In this document: in pieces, positions 23,980-34,555 of the stretch
Layout of the letters: each line of letters starts with the position of its first letter
How positions within the stretch are numbered: the first letter of the stretch is position 1
Assembly (NCBI GenBank): GCA_038373885.1
Contig: JAWZYV010012254.1
Location: forward strand, 62,001 to 126,000
Direction of reading: 5' to 3'
DNA length: 64,000 nucleotides
From: Cheiracanthium punctorium
Taxonomy: Eukaryota > Arthropoda > Arachnida > Araneae > Cheiracanthiidae
The notes under the pieces: generated by a model
The model's input: only the letters and a program-made list of their open reading frames with translations
Told to the model about the DNA's origin: nothing
Databases searched by the model: none
Translations under genes and position numbers: made by a program

Positions 23980-26091
23980 TGTATAACTTTAAGTTCCTCT
24001 TTTAATAAAAAGCTTGATTAAAATACCTTTTTCTGCTTATATTTATTTATTTACAATTAGTAAAAATCAATGATCAAGCGAGAAATTTAAGAATGAACTA
24101 GAAAAAAATGAGAGTTTGAATTTTATTTCTTGTTCAAATAACCAATTCCGCCTTTTTCGTATTAAATTGTTCTGTGATTTTCAGAATTTCAGTTGAACTT
24201 GTTTTGAAGTAAAATCAGAAGTAAAGTTTGTTTACTCATGATTTTACCTGTTAGTTTTTTTTTAACGTAGGTTTTTATGTTTTTACGAGTTTTAATATTT
24301 ATTGCGGTGCTACAAAAATGTGGAAAATATTTGGTCAAAGATAACCTAATTAAAATTTAATTGGTTGAAACTTAATATTAGTGTGATTAATAATTTCTGC
24401 TGTTAAAACGTTCAAGTTTATTTGTTATAGAATTGCGATATCAAGCAATTGGATTCACTTAAAAAGTTTCTCCGTGCTCCCATAACTTCATTATCATAAC
24501 ACGTTTACGACAACATTTATACCTCATTTGGTTTAACTTTCCAGATGTTGCCATTTTCAGTGAATACAAATATGCTTTCCGAGACTAAATATTATTTTAC
24601 AGTGCTAAAACACCTAAAAGTATTATTTCTTACATAGCCTAGAAAAGTGGCACATTCACTAAATATATGTAGTTAATTCCTAAAGATCTATGTTTTAAAC
24701 ACTTTTGTTATGAACTACGAATTAGTAAAATAGATGAATGCTTATAAACACATACAAAAAATTGGTGTTAAAAGGCACAAATATTTAAAAACTCTGAAAA
24801 ATAATGTACATAAAAAGTCTTTTTTGGTGAAACAAAAGGTTCATTCTACATCCGTTTCAAAATTGTTCTACCATCAATCAGAACCTTCTTACTATAAGAA
24901 AGGTTAGAATCGATGAATAACATAGGTAAACGTTTAATGCTCACGCTTTTCAAAAAAGTAGCTCCAATTAGTCACTAAATATATATTTTTCCAAATTTTA
25001 TGGAATATGATGTATGTATGTACTATAAAGCAAAACACTTTTTCAATTGAAAAATTATATAATATTGTTTACAATAATTTTGTTTTGTTTTACAAGCAAA
25101 TGGAAGAGAACATAATTATTTTTTAATTTACTGTAACAGTTACCTGTTACAATGGCACTAATTATCAAAAAATATACTAAATGTGTATTTAATGCAACCT
25201 TTATAGAATCCATTATTTTTGGGGAAAAAAAGAAAAAAAAAAAGAAAAAGAGGACATGTTAAACAGAACGGGTCAAATTGATACACATTTGAATGAGCTC
25301 CATATATATTAAGGATGTTAAGTTCATCATTATAGTTGTTAAATTCGAATACGTTCAAATATGATATGATTAAATTCAGAAAGAAATGTATTATTTAGAA
25401 TACAACTGGACTGGTAAAAAATGTCATTGTAATACTGATAAAACCCTGATATTTTTTTTTAACAAAAGAATAAAGATTCAATACTAAAAAACACTTTATG
25501 TACATAATAAATGTTTTATAGTTTAAAATATTTTTATTATGATAGAAAGAAAATAGTTTATACATTCATAGAAACTAAACGTATTAAAATTTCTCCGTTG
25601 AAAACCTTACTCTCTACTGAAATGTCGTAAAAACATGTTTGGCACAAGAGAAATTTAACCAAATCTTCAGACTTACTAAATAAGAATTGTGTACTCCAGA
25701 AGATATCTATAAAACGCCTATAAAAATTCATAAAAAGAATCTTGCAGAAGTCCGATAACACGCTGAGACATAAAGTGGTGGATTTATTTATGTTTATTTT
25801 ACTTCTTATACTGAAATCCTGCATTAAAATCTGATGACAGCTTAGTTAGTAGGAAGTTCATGGATTAAAACTTAAGCCATGATACAATAAATTATTCTAC
25901 ACTAGTGTTAAAATGTGGTTTTAATAGATTAATAAAAAAGTATCTAAGTGTTTAATTAAGTCTGCCTGAAATACAGTAAATAATGCTAGACTGGTGATAG
26001 GGTGTTATGCAGGTTTTGTATATTAATAAATAGTAATAAAAACTGGTACTTCTTTTTTAATGATTTTCAAAGTTGTGTTTCTCTTTCTTTA
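23980..26091. other. AT-rich unassigned stretch
   Basis: A purine-rich run lies at about 25221-25255. The ORFs at 25158-25358 and 25558-25824 show no recognisable motif and have AT-driven composition. Confidence 0.45.
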
Positions 26092-26093
26092 TA

Positions 26094-26629
26094 CAGAGTG
26101 GTTGTAATTAAAATTTCCCTATAAACATTATTCTGAAGATGAAATGGGTAAGCCTATTACCACCAAATTTGGCATCTGGACTGTGCACGAGACGCGTTCA
26201 AGCACGATTTTGCTCCACTAGTACTTGGCTTTCATATTAAAAAAAAGAAAGAATTGGTTGGGTTTTATTCATTAGAAAGATGCATACTTGTAGTAACTCA
26301 TCATTTCTTTATGAGTTTGCAAAATTTTATTTAAAATACAAAATACTTTTATTTAATCACTACTAATAATATGATTCCACAATGTGTTACTATCACACTT
26401 TTGAAGTCCATAAAAAGTTATGAAGTGCAATATGTGAAAGATGCATTATTTTGGGGAAAAACCGTCGTCGGAAAGTTCACTATTACTTGAACACTTCTTC
26501 TAAAGTGATTATTAACAAGTACATAAAGACGATATTTCAGACCCCCTTTCGCTATGTGACTCTGAATCGTCTTAGTGTAACCTACCCCTCCTAGAAGTTT
26601 GTTCCTCTAAACGCTTTTGAAACACCCTG
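26094..26629. mobile_element. TA-flanked TIR element, family shared with 45623 and 47572
   Basis: Ends are CAGAGTGGTTG (left) and the complement of CAGGGTGTTTCAAAAG (right), each next to TA. The right arm read inward (GAGGGGTAGGTTAC, then GATTCAGAGTCACATAGCGA) aligns with the left arm of 47572-48010 (GAGGAGTAGGTTAC, then AATCAGAATCCCATAGTAAT). The element is therefore a diverged member of the same family. Non-coding. Confidence 0.65.
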
Positions 26630-26631
26630 TA

Positions 26632-29600
26632 TTGCACACAAGTGCAGAACTATGAAACATAATTTTCACCTCTTTCTTATAATGCACAGATTTTGATTCA
26701 TTTGTCGATGGTAAAGATTCTCTTTTTGGAAAATAATCTGACTCAAAATCATTTAAATACAAAGTTTATTGAACTCTATTTTAAAATTTGATTCAGTGTT
26801 AACAATTATTGAGCTCGAGCAAATACTACCATTGCTACCTGAAGATGAACAAAGTAATGATTAATGACGTATACATATGTTTCACTCGTTAATTGAAAAT
26901 CAATAGCTTAGAAGTAATGCACTGCTGATGAAGCAGCTTTTTTACTTTGAAACCATTTAGTTCTACATTCACTCTAGCATTAGCACTTCAAATGAATATT
27001 TTTAGTTACAAAATTAAGCGAATTGTCAATCAATTATGTATTAGAATAAATATATAATATCTTACAGAGTTCACTGTGTTGCTTTAAAACAAAATATGGA
27101 GAATAACAGATTCTGTCAGATTGAAAATTACTAACAGCATATTTCTTTAAAGTTTCATAAAGATTTATGCTATTTTATTGTTGCTCATCCCCTTGCTTCA
27201 GAAACCTAAGCAAATTTCAAAAGATTATTACATATCAACAAGTCTTAAACAGTCCCATACTCATTCAACAGTTGCACCACAGAAGCACCAAGACATTAGT
27301 GGATATGAGAAGAATATGCGACGGCTGAGGAATGACAATAAGCGTAAGTCTTCGCATTTGACTTGGAGTTTAAAAGCCGTTTGAGCATATCTAGGGCATG
27401 AGCACTGCAGGATGCAGAAGCTGTTATTAATATTTACGTAACGTTTGGTACTATTTATAGTATTCGAAGAACATGAACACAATTTATGTAATTATAAATG
27501 GCTCTGTATTTCAATTGAGAGATTCACAGTAGGGGTTAGTGTTGAAGATTTATATACCTGTGTTGTTTTAAAAATGTGAAATATACCTACAACACAAATG
27601 TCGTATATATTTGTGAAAATAATTGTTTGAAATGTCAGATATGATTGTAGAAAATATTTTCCTTATGACTTTTTTATTGAAGCGTTAGTAACTGCAGGTC
27701 TATGTAAGAGAAGCAAACTCCTCGTAAAAAAATCTATGCTGCAATTATGAATTTCCTGTCATTAAATGAGCCTACCATTAATTTCTTCTGCAATCCAGAA
27801 CTAATCAAAATTCGGGGATTGGTTGTAAATTTTGGTACATTTCAGATATCGCTCATGACTGTTGAGCCGAAAATAATTTTTGAACGTGTTTGCACACCGC
27901 ATAGATAGAAAAAGTGAAATAAAATGAGAAAAGATTCGATGTGTGTGAATAGTCTGAAGCAGAAGATTAATTAGAACTAACCTAATTGTGCCTATAAAGA
28001 CTCTGGGCGTGTAACATCTGTCAGAAGCCTATTAGAAATAGAAATCTCCTAGGGAAGGAATTCACTATGGGTCCTTGAAATTGGACAATTTTTATAGAAG
28101 GGCTTCAGAAACTTTACTGCCATAAGGCCTTTTAGAGCTTAATCTGGCTCTGAATCTGATAGATCATTTTTGAGGTTTTGCGTGAAAAAATGTCTTACAT
28201 TTCTTGAACTAGTTTGAATTGTTCGAATATACAAATTTTTACATATCCCAATTAAAAATAAACGACATTTTTTCAATAGCTGCTCATATCAACATTCTCC
28301 TGACACATAAGCGGCAAAGACAAATATAGGTTCAACTCTGTCATAAAATAATTAAATGTGGCCATATCTTCGATTTTATCTTATAGAATTTATTTTTTAA
28401 AAACCAGATTTTTGTTTTGCTATAAAGCGGAATTAATTTTTGGCTTTTTAATCACCACCATAGCTCCTTTAATTATGATGTAAAGTAGATAGTTATATCA
28501 GGGCTTTTACTTCATACGAGCAAATTGTTATTTCATCGCTGAATACGAATAAGGAACATTGCAAATGAGTCTCACACGGTATTATTTTTTCTTGATTTTT
28601 TTTCCCAGAGTTCTCTCTCCTGTTTCCTTACAGATATCCGGCACCATAACAATACAAAATGAGCCAGAGAATGACGTAAATCAATTATCCATAGTGGTAA
28701 TTTTGCCAGAGGGTATGTGTGAAGGAGTCAGATCTTTTATGACCTGTTCACTCGGGTTGACTTTACGTTCTCAAGATTTTTCTAAATACAACTGACCAAA
28801 GAGCGGATTAAAAAATAATGACATAATATATCTACTTTCTTTTGAACTGTGCGTAGCGGAATTATTTGGGATAACTTTGGCAACCGAATTGGGAATCGCG
28901 AAATGGAAGCAACTGCTCATCTATAGTCAGTGTTTCAGATGGTTTATGCACGCATACAAACATATGTATATATATACTTGATTTTGCTAAGTAGTCAGTA
29001 GTTTAGTTAGTTCAAAATATCATTAATTACAGCAGCTTTACCATTTTCGATCATATACGTTGCGTGATCGAAAATTTTGGTGTGGAGCATATCGAACTCC
29101 TCGGTAGAAATGGACGTTTGTTTCGAATTTCTGAACAAATGTTGAAAATTAAAAGATTTTGAGACAAACTTCTTAGGGAGGCACGTGCCCCCAGACATAA
29201 TGTCAGTTTTTGAGTCGTAGTGTACGTGCACATTGATTTTAAAATAGATAACTGGTCATTAAACGTACGGGAAGCGCTGATATTCGATGTGAGTACTACG
29301 GTACCAGGTCATTGAAAGCACGGGGAGCCTTTTGTCATAGACAGTAGAGATAAACAGGCAATCACTTAAATTGAAGTGTGGCCTTTTTTAAATTTGAAAA
29401 GAAAAAACTAAGAAAGCATGTTAGTGGTACTTTTGCTGTAGAAGTTTTAGAGGATTTTTTCACATATATTTCCTTAAACAAAACATACAACAATATTTAC
29501 ATATACAAAAATCATTATTTAAATCTACTTTAAAATTTTCTCAAATGAACTTACCTTCTTTTACATAATTTTATATTTAGTTAAGAAGGATTTTTACAAA

Positions 29601-30818
29601 TGCATTGGAGGCAATGAAATATTTTTAAAATTTAAAGTGTATCCTTGATGTCATTTCCAAAAGAACACACTAGCATACTGATATTCTCTGTCCAAAAAAT
29701 TCGTTCCTAATTTAATGATCTTCTTAAATGATTCTTATTAGTTATAACTTTACTAATATGCATCAGAATCGTATTTCATATCTTTAATTTTTTTAACTTT
29801 TCTCTTTTTTGAAAAGCACTAAAAATTATTTAACGCTCTGCTATAAACTATAACGTTGCTACTTTATTAATAAAATACAGTACAAACTGAAATCATTATT
29901 TTAATTATTCACTCTCAATTTCCTCAAGGCAAACAAATGAACTTCGATACGAAAAGAAAATTTAACACGATTATGATCATTAATTATATTTCCCGACGTA
30001 TAAGACATTAAATTAGACTCGATTGCGAAATTTTTAATTTAAAATGTTGCTAAAGAATAAAAACATTATTTTCTGGGAAAGTTCCTTTGCGTGAAGAACC
30101 AAGATTTATTCAGAACCCAAATTAGTTTTTTGACGTATATTTTATCTAAAGAGTTCTAAAGTTCAAGCGCATTTCCCTATTGTGTCATAAAATCGAAGAT
30201 TTTACAACAAAACTTCAGGGAACATCCACTATTATATTCAAGGTGATAAATCTTAAGAATCCTTTCAGAGTTTTAATTAAAGAGAATCAGTGGCTTTTAT
30301 GTTACTTATATCGTGAAAGCTGCGCATCAAGTACTAAACTCAAAACAACAGATTTTTACGTGAAGTTCTGTTCAGAGAAGGGAATGGCTAAAGGATTAAA
30401 TTCTAAAAAAAATATCATGAAAAATAATTAGTATATTAATTCAGCCGAAGTAAATAGAAGAAAAATAGTTTCAGAAATGTGGGTTTATTTAACATTTGTT
30501 TAATGTTAGAAAGTTTCTTTGTTAATTACTTAAAATTGCATCAGGTTTTTTTTACAAATAGCTTGTCTAATTGCTGCGAAAGATCCACCTTCGTAAAAGA
30601 AGCATCAGGAGCCCTTTTTTATGGTTTAAAAGAAAAGAATTGCATAAAGAAAAGAGGCGTTTTACATTTTGAGGTTCCTAAAAATGTTTCGTTAAGTATT
30701 GAATACATATAAAGGATTTTTATTTTTATTTCTAAATTTTATAAGATTTTTTTCTTATTTTAGAAATCATGAATTTAAATTAAGAAACTATGTTCACACT
30801 TAATTGTTTACTAGACAT
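26632..30818. other. AT-rich unassigned stretch of about 4 kb
   Basis: No transposon ends were recognised. Two near-identical words, TGGTCATTAAACGTACGGGA (about 29252) and AGGTCATTGAAAGCACGGGG (about 29308), form a short direct repeat. A 74-codon minus-strand ORF (29231-29007) has protein-like composition but no recognised motif. One weak exon candidate is listed separately. Confidence 0.4.
28636..28714 (+). other. Weak candidate internal exon
   Basis: A pyrimidine-rich acceptor (TGTTTCCTTACAG) precedes an open 79-nt segment reading I-S-G-T-I-T-I-Q-N-E-P-E-N and onward to L-P-E-G. It ends at GAGG followed by GTATGTGT, which fits a donor. Composition is more balanced than its surroundings. 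No family was recognised, and no neighbouring exon was found, so this could be chance. Confidence 0.18.
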
Positions 30819-31186
30819 TTAACCCTTTCGATACGTATGAGCTGGCCGCGGTGATATCTTCGTGATATGTTGGAGTTTTCACTGTACGGAGCGGTTGCAC
30901 TGTACGGAAGCGCAAGCCTCGAAAACGTGTTTTGAGGCATCCATCAAGAAATAAAAATTTGTGCTATAACACGAAAATAACTGTTTACAAAAATTGGGAA
31001 AATATAATCCGGAATTGTTGGAAACTACGGCAATCATACGCATATAACTTTCCTCGATTGCAAATTTTAGGTGAAGTTGCGGTAGTATTCAGAGAACGTT
31101 CCATGTATGCCGCCAAAGGGCGACGGTAGGACCCAGAGAAAGTTTTGTGGATGCCGCTAATAGGCGGCAGTAGGGACGATGGTTGA
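30819..31186. mobile_element. Possible TTAA-type MITE, right end unclear
   Basis: Starts TTAACCCTTTCGATACGTAT, which resembles other TTAA-CCC transposon ends in this window. It is clearly GC-richer than its surroundings. A GCCGCC...GGCGAC unit near 31109 is repeated as GCCGCTAATAGGCGGC near 31153, the latter nearly palindromic. A matching inverted right end is not visible: GGTTGAA at 31181 is a poor fit. It may be truncated. Confidence 0.45.
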
Positions 31187-31264
31187 AACAATGCTATATG
31201 AATAGTGTACTAACATTTATATTTTTAGTTAAATTATATTTTTTTATTATTATAGTAAATTATA

Positions 31265-31554
31265 GGGGGCCGTGGTAGCCCAGTGGTTAAGGCGTTGGAC
31301 TCGTAACCGGAAGGTTGTGGGCTCGATACCGGCGTATCACTAAAGACCACCGTGTACATGCGGTGTACGTGCACGCTAAATCCGTGGTTCCGAAAGTCTT
31401 CTCGGCGGTCGCTAGCAGTTTCCGAGGGGTGCCAATATTCAGAAGTCCCCCACCTTCTGATGAGGTTCCAAATTGTTGTGGGAAATTCCGGGAAGGACGT
31501 ATATGTAGCTCTAAGCGACACATTCAGAGACGCGAGCTGTCCTCTCCTGTCTAT
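31265..31554 (+). mobile_element. tRNA-derived SINE with perfect 15-bp target duplication
   Basis: Box A TAGCCCAGTGG (31276-31286) and box B GGCTCGATACC (31320-31330) lie in a tRNA-like head whose anticodon loop position reads CTCGTAA. The exact word TTATAGTAAATTATA occurs at 31250-31264 and 31555-31569, marking both ends of the insertion. The body contains GTGCACGCTAAATCCGTGG, a core also recognisable in the SINEs at 43053 and 34388. There is no poly(A) tail: the 3' end is CTCTCCTGTC. The ORFs on both strands across 31234-31570 are readings of this element and not genes. Confidence 0.85.
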
Positions 31555-31569
31555 TTATAGTAAATTATA

Positions 31570-33430
31570 AATATTAATATTATAGCAGTGCAGAAAAAAG
31601 GTTGTAAAAAAAGTTTCATGAGATAATCATAAGGTCACTGGCAGTGAGAGTGATACTACTTCAAAAAACGAAATACTGATAAAAGTAAAGCTTCTTTTGG
31701 GTTGACAAATAATTTGCAAAAATAGATTCATATCAAAAACCGAAACTGCTTTCTTGCTGAGAAGCTATCACAAACATATACATAATTTATTGTGCGTGAA
31801 TTGTATTAGTATGTATGTAAACTTCCATAAACTGTAATGCATTAGATTTATTTTTTGTGTTCCTGTAAGAGTGCAGTAAGCCTTGCGTACGCCCTTTGAA
31901 ATAGAGAATATTATTTCATTAACTGAAATTCGAGAAAAACTGTCTAAATTCTGTTTTCTTTCCCTTAAAATATATCCTCATATCAAAAATATACTTTAAT
32001 TAAACACTACTACAGTACTTAATGTTTTGCAATTCCAATGAGTGCTTCTGTAAGACAATTCGGGTTCATAGTTTAGTATATAGAAATAACATATAAGTTG
32101 ATGCACTTTTAAGATGTTAAGATCGAACGTGACCAGCTAGCTGACGTTACTTTCTTGCTAACACAATATTCCAATAAAAAACGTTTCAGCAAAATTATTG
32201 GAAAGCTTTGCCAGAATGCATGCACACGATATTCAAGTTGATAACATCTTCGTTTTCCTTGAAATCTATTAAAATGATGTCAATATGTTATAATAACATA
32301 AAATTTATACATATTTTGCACACTGAAATCTGAAACAATTCATATTAACTAATTATCCCGAAGTAATTATTAATCCAATTACTCTTACATTTGAAAAAAG
32401 AAACATCGCTTTTAGATAACTTTTATTATCCCCAGAGCCATATTTGTTAACACTGAAACTAGAAATACGCATTCAACCGTTGGGTTTACACATCATTTTC
32501 TTAAGTTTAAAAATGATAAAATACGCATTACAGATCTCTGCATAATTTCCTTTTGTTCCGCATGATAAAGCAGTACACACCATCTAGAGATATTGAAAAT
32601 TATTGATTTATATTCCCAGAATATCCAGCCGCAATATAGAGACAGTGCCCATCAATCAATTTAAGAATCGTAGATGCCTATTATATTTTCCCCAAAGAAC
32701 GCCACATTTGATATATATATTGATCACATCTCCTTGTCAAAACTTTAAAATAGCGAGGGAATTTTCAGAAAATTTCCTTCAAGCAACAGGAAAATAGAGT
32801 GGCGTTATTTCAGTAAAATGACATTAAATGTTCCTCGATGTAGAAAGTGTCTGGTAGAAGATATAAAAATGAATATTTCACTATTTCCGTTATAGTTGGG
32901 GAAACACTTATATTTCCACTGAAGCATTCTTAAGTTTTATTTAGTTATATTATTGAAGAAAGGGAAATAGATAAGGTGTAAACATCAATTTTTTTTTGTT
33001 TTTAAAATGTATAGCCATTTAATATATTTTCCTTTACCAGATAAACTGAAATAGAATTTAAATATTTTTGTACCAAGGTGGTATTTATTAATAATTTAAT
33101 GATTTGTAGTTTGTACTTTTAATTGTGTGCTGCTCTTTTTAAAAATATTTTTAAATTACGAAATCATAACAGTACTGAAGGTTTGCACTTAACGGAATGC
33201 TTTCTTGTAGCGTAAAAGTAAGCTTCTTACGAACTGATGCTAGTTAAATGCTTATATTGAGAATACAGCGTCCACAGTGAAGTAAGATATTGCTCAATAT
33301 TATCAATTAACATTCAAATTTAAAATACTGAGAAAATTTAATTTGTTTGAAAATAAGAAAACTTAACAGAAATGTCAATTTTAACAGCAAATTCTAAGAA
33401 CAGAATGTTTAGATATGTGTTTCATTGCAG
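31570..33430. other. AT-rich unassigned stretch
   Basis: No supported gene or repeat. At 33430-33470, just before the next SINE, the words CAGGGGCGGAGCTA resemble a hAT-type terminus, but no partner end was found. Confidence 0.42.
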
Positions 33431-33492
33431 GGGCGGAGCTACATTCAAGGTAGGCGGAAATGTAATTTTAAAAATCGTTACAATTGCTGAGA

Positions 33493-33704
33493 GCCGCCCA
33501 GGTGGTGTAGTGGCTAGAGAACCACCCTATCTCAGCCGTGGGTCCGGGTTCGAATCCCGGCTTGGGCATGGATGTTAACTTGTCCGTCCCTTCATAGCGG
33601 GTAGTGCTGTCCGCCCACTGGGTGCTCCCATAATAAAATGGACAGTAACTAGGGCCGTTGATGGCAAAGGCTTGTGGCCAGTGCCTGTCCATTAGAAAAA
33701 AAAA
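33493..33704 (+). mobile_element. tRNA-derived SINE with poly(A) tail and 13-bp target duplication
   Basis: The tRNA-like head (from 33496) keeps a pairable acceptor stem (GCCCAGG / CTTGGGC), box A TGGTGTAGTGG (33503-33513) and a perfect T arm with box B GGTTCGAATCC (33547-33557). The tail ends in ten As. ACAATTGCTGAGA is duplicated exactly at 33480-33492 and 33705-33717. The 3' body (CCCATAATAAAATGGACAG onward) is shared with the minus-strand SINE at 45181-45395. Good internal promoter and intact duplication suggest a fairly recent insertion. It is not a functional tRNA gene: the anticodon arm does not fold properly. Confidence 0.88.
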
Positions 33705-33717
33705 ACAATTGCTGAGA

Positions 33718-34387
33718 ATCGGAAGCGTTTTAAAATTGAACAATAGAAGTGTTGAATTTTATAAAAAGGCATTTTTCTTTTAAACAGAATATATGAATTG
33801 TGCTTTACAATTTTTTAACTATCCGTGTGTGAGTTTTCCTCTAGGGAAAAATAGATTTCCTAGAACAAATAGCATGTACTTTAATGAGAATTTCTGAAGC
33901 AATACAAGTAGGAAAATTCAGATTGAAAGTGCTAAAATGCTGCAGAATACTAATGCTGGAAGTGCAAGTTGGTGAGAATCTCATTTGCTTGTGTTGCATA
34001 CAGCTGTCCAGAAATGCTTGACATTTGGTGAAACTATGTTACACTTCTACTAGTTACCCCGTTAATATTGAAATTTAACAACATCAGAATTAGTATGGTA
34101 GAAAAGAAATACGATGAGTATAATAAATGAAGACATGTGAAGAACATGTTTTTGCCACGTAATTTTTATTTTTGTCTGGGTAAATTGCCGGCATAAGTCC
34201 TGTCAGTTGACAACTTCGAGAGCCGGAAATATTATTTATTTTATTATGGGATAACCTAGTAGAAAGTCCGAGTTTCCCATTATAAGTAGTCTCGTAATTC
34301 CGAATCAATTGTAGATAAAGATGGAAATCCTAGAATCAGGAATAGTATCGCCAGAAGTATCATCTGAATACGCAGAACATGTTTATA
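33718..34387. other. AT-rich unassigned stretch
   Basis: No supported feature. The minus-strand ORF at 34090-34308 has no recognised motif. Confidence 0.4.
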
Positions 34388-34555
34388 GATTTTACATGCA
34401 CCTGCTCCCTTTAGGGTGCATGGTCCCTCGGCTTTCTAGTCGAGAAATATTCTTATCCAGCTAATCACTGGCCAAGGTCGATGTTGCTTGATTTTCAATG
34501 TTCTAATGGTAACCAAGATTGAGTCCACTGTGCCAACACGGGACAGCCACGAAAC
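34388..34555 (-). mobile_element. tRNA-derived SINE fragment (5' half)
   Basis: On the minus strand, box A TGGCACAGTGG (34535-34525) is followed by TTGGCCAGTGATTAG and GACCATGCACC...GGTGCATGTAAAAT. That order matches the SINE at 43053-43434 (TTGGCCAGTGCTTGG, then GACCATATGCG, then GGTGCACGTTAAAAT). No clear box B, and the 3' half is missing. Confidence 0.55.

Noticed and set aside
29007..29231. 74-residue minus-strand ORF with protein-like composition
   Set aside because: No known motif and no splice or promoter context; ORFs of this length are expected by chance here.
31234..31570. Four overlapping ORFs on both strands
   Set aside because: All are readings of one SINE that has an exact 15-bp target duplication.
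33431..33480. hAT-like terminus CAGGGGCGGAGCTA
   Set aside because: No partner end or target duplication; the following SINE interrupts any interpretation.
33496..33568. Functional tRNA gene
   Set aside because: Acceptor stem, box A and T arm are good, but the anticodon arm does not fold, and the sequence is followed by a SINE body, poly(A) and target duplication.
33468..33743. 91-residue minus-strand ORF
   Set aside because: It is the antisense of the SINE at 33493-33704 plus its flanks.
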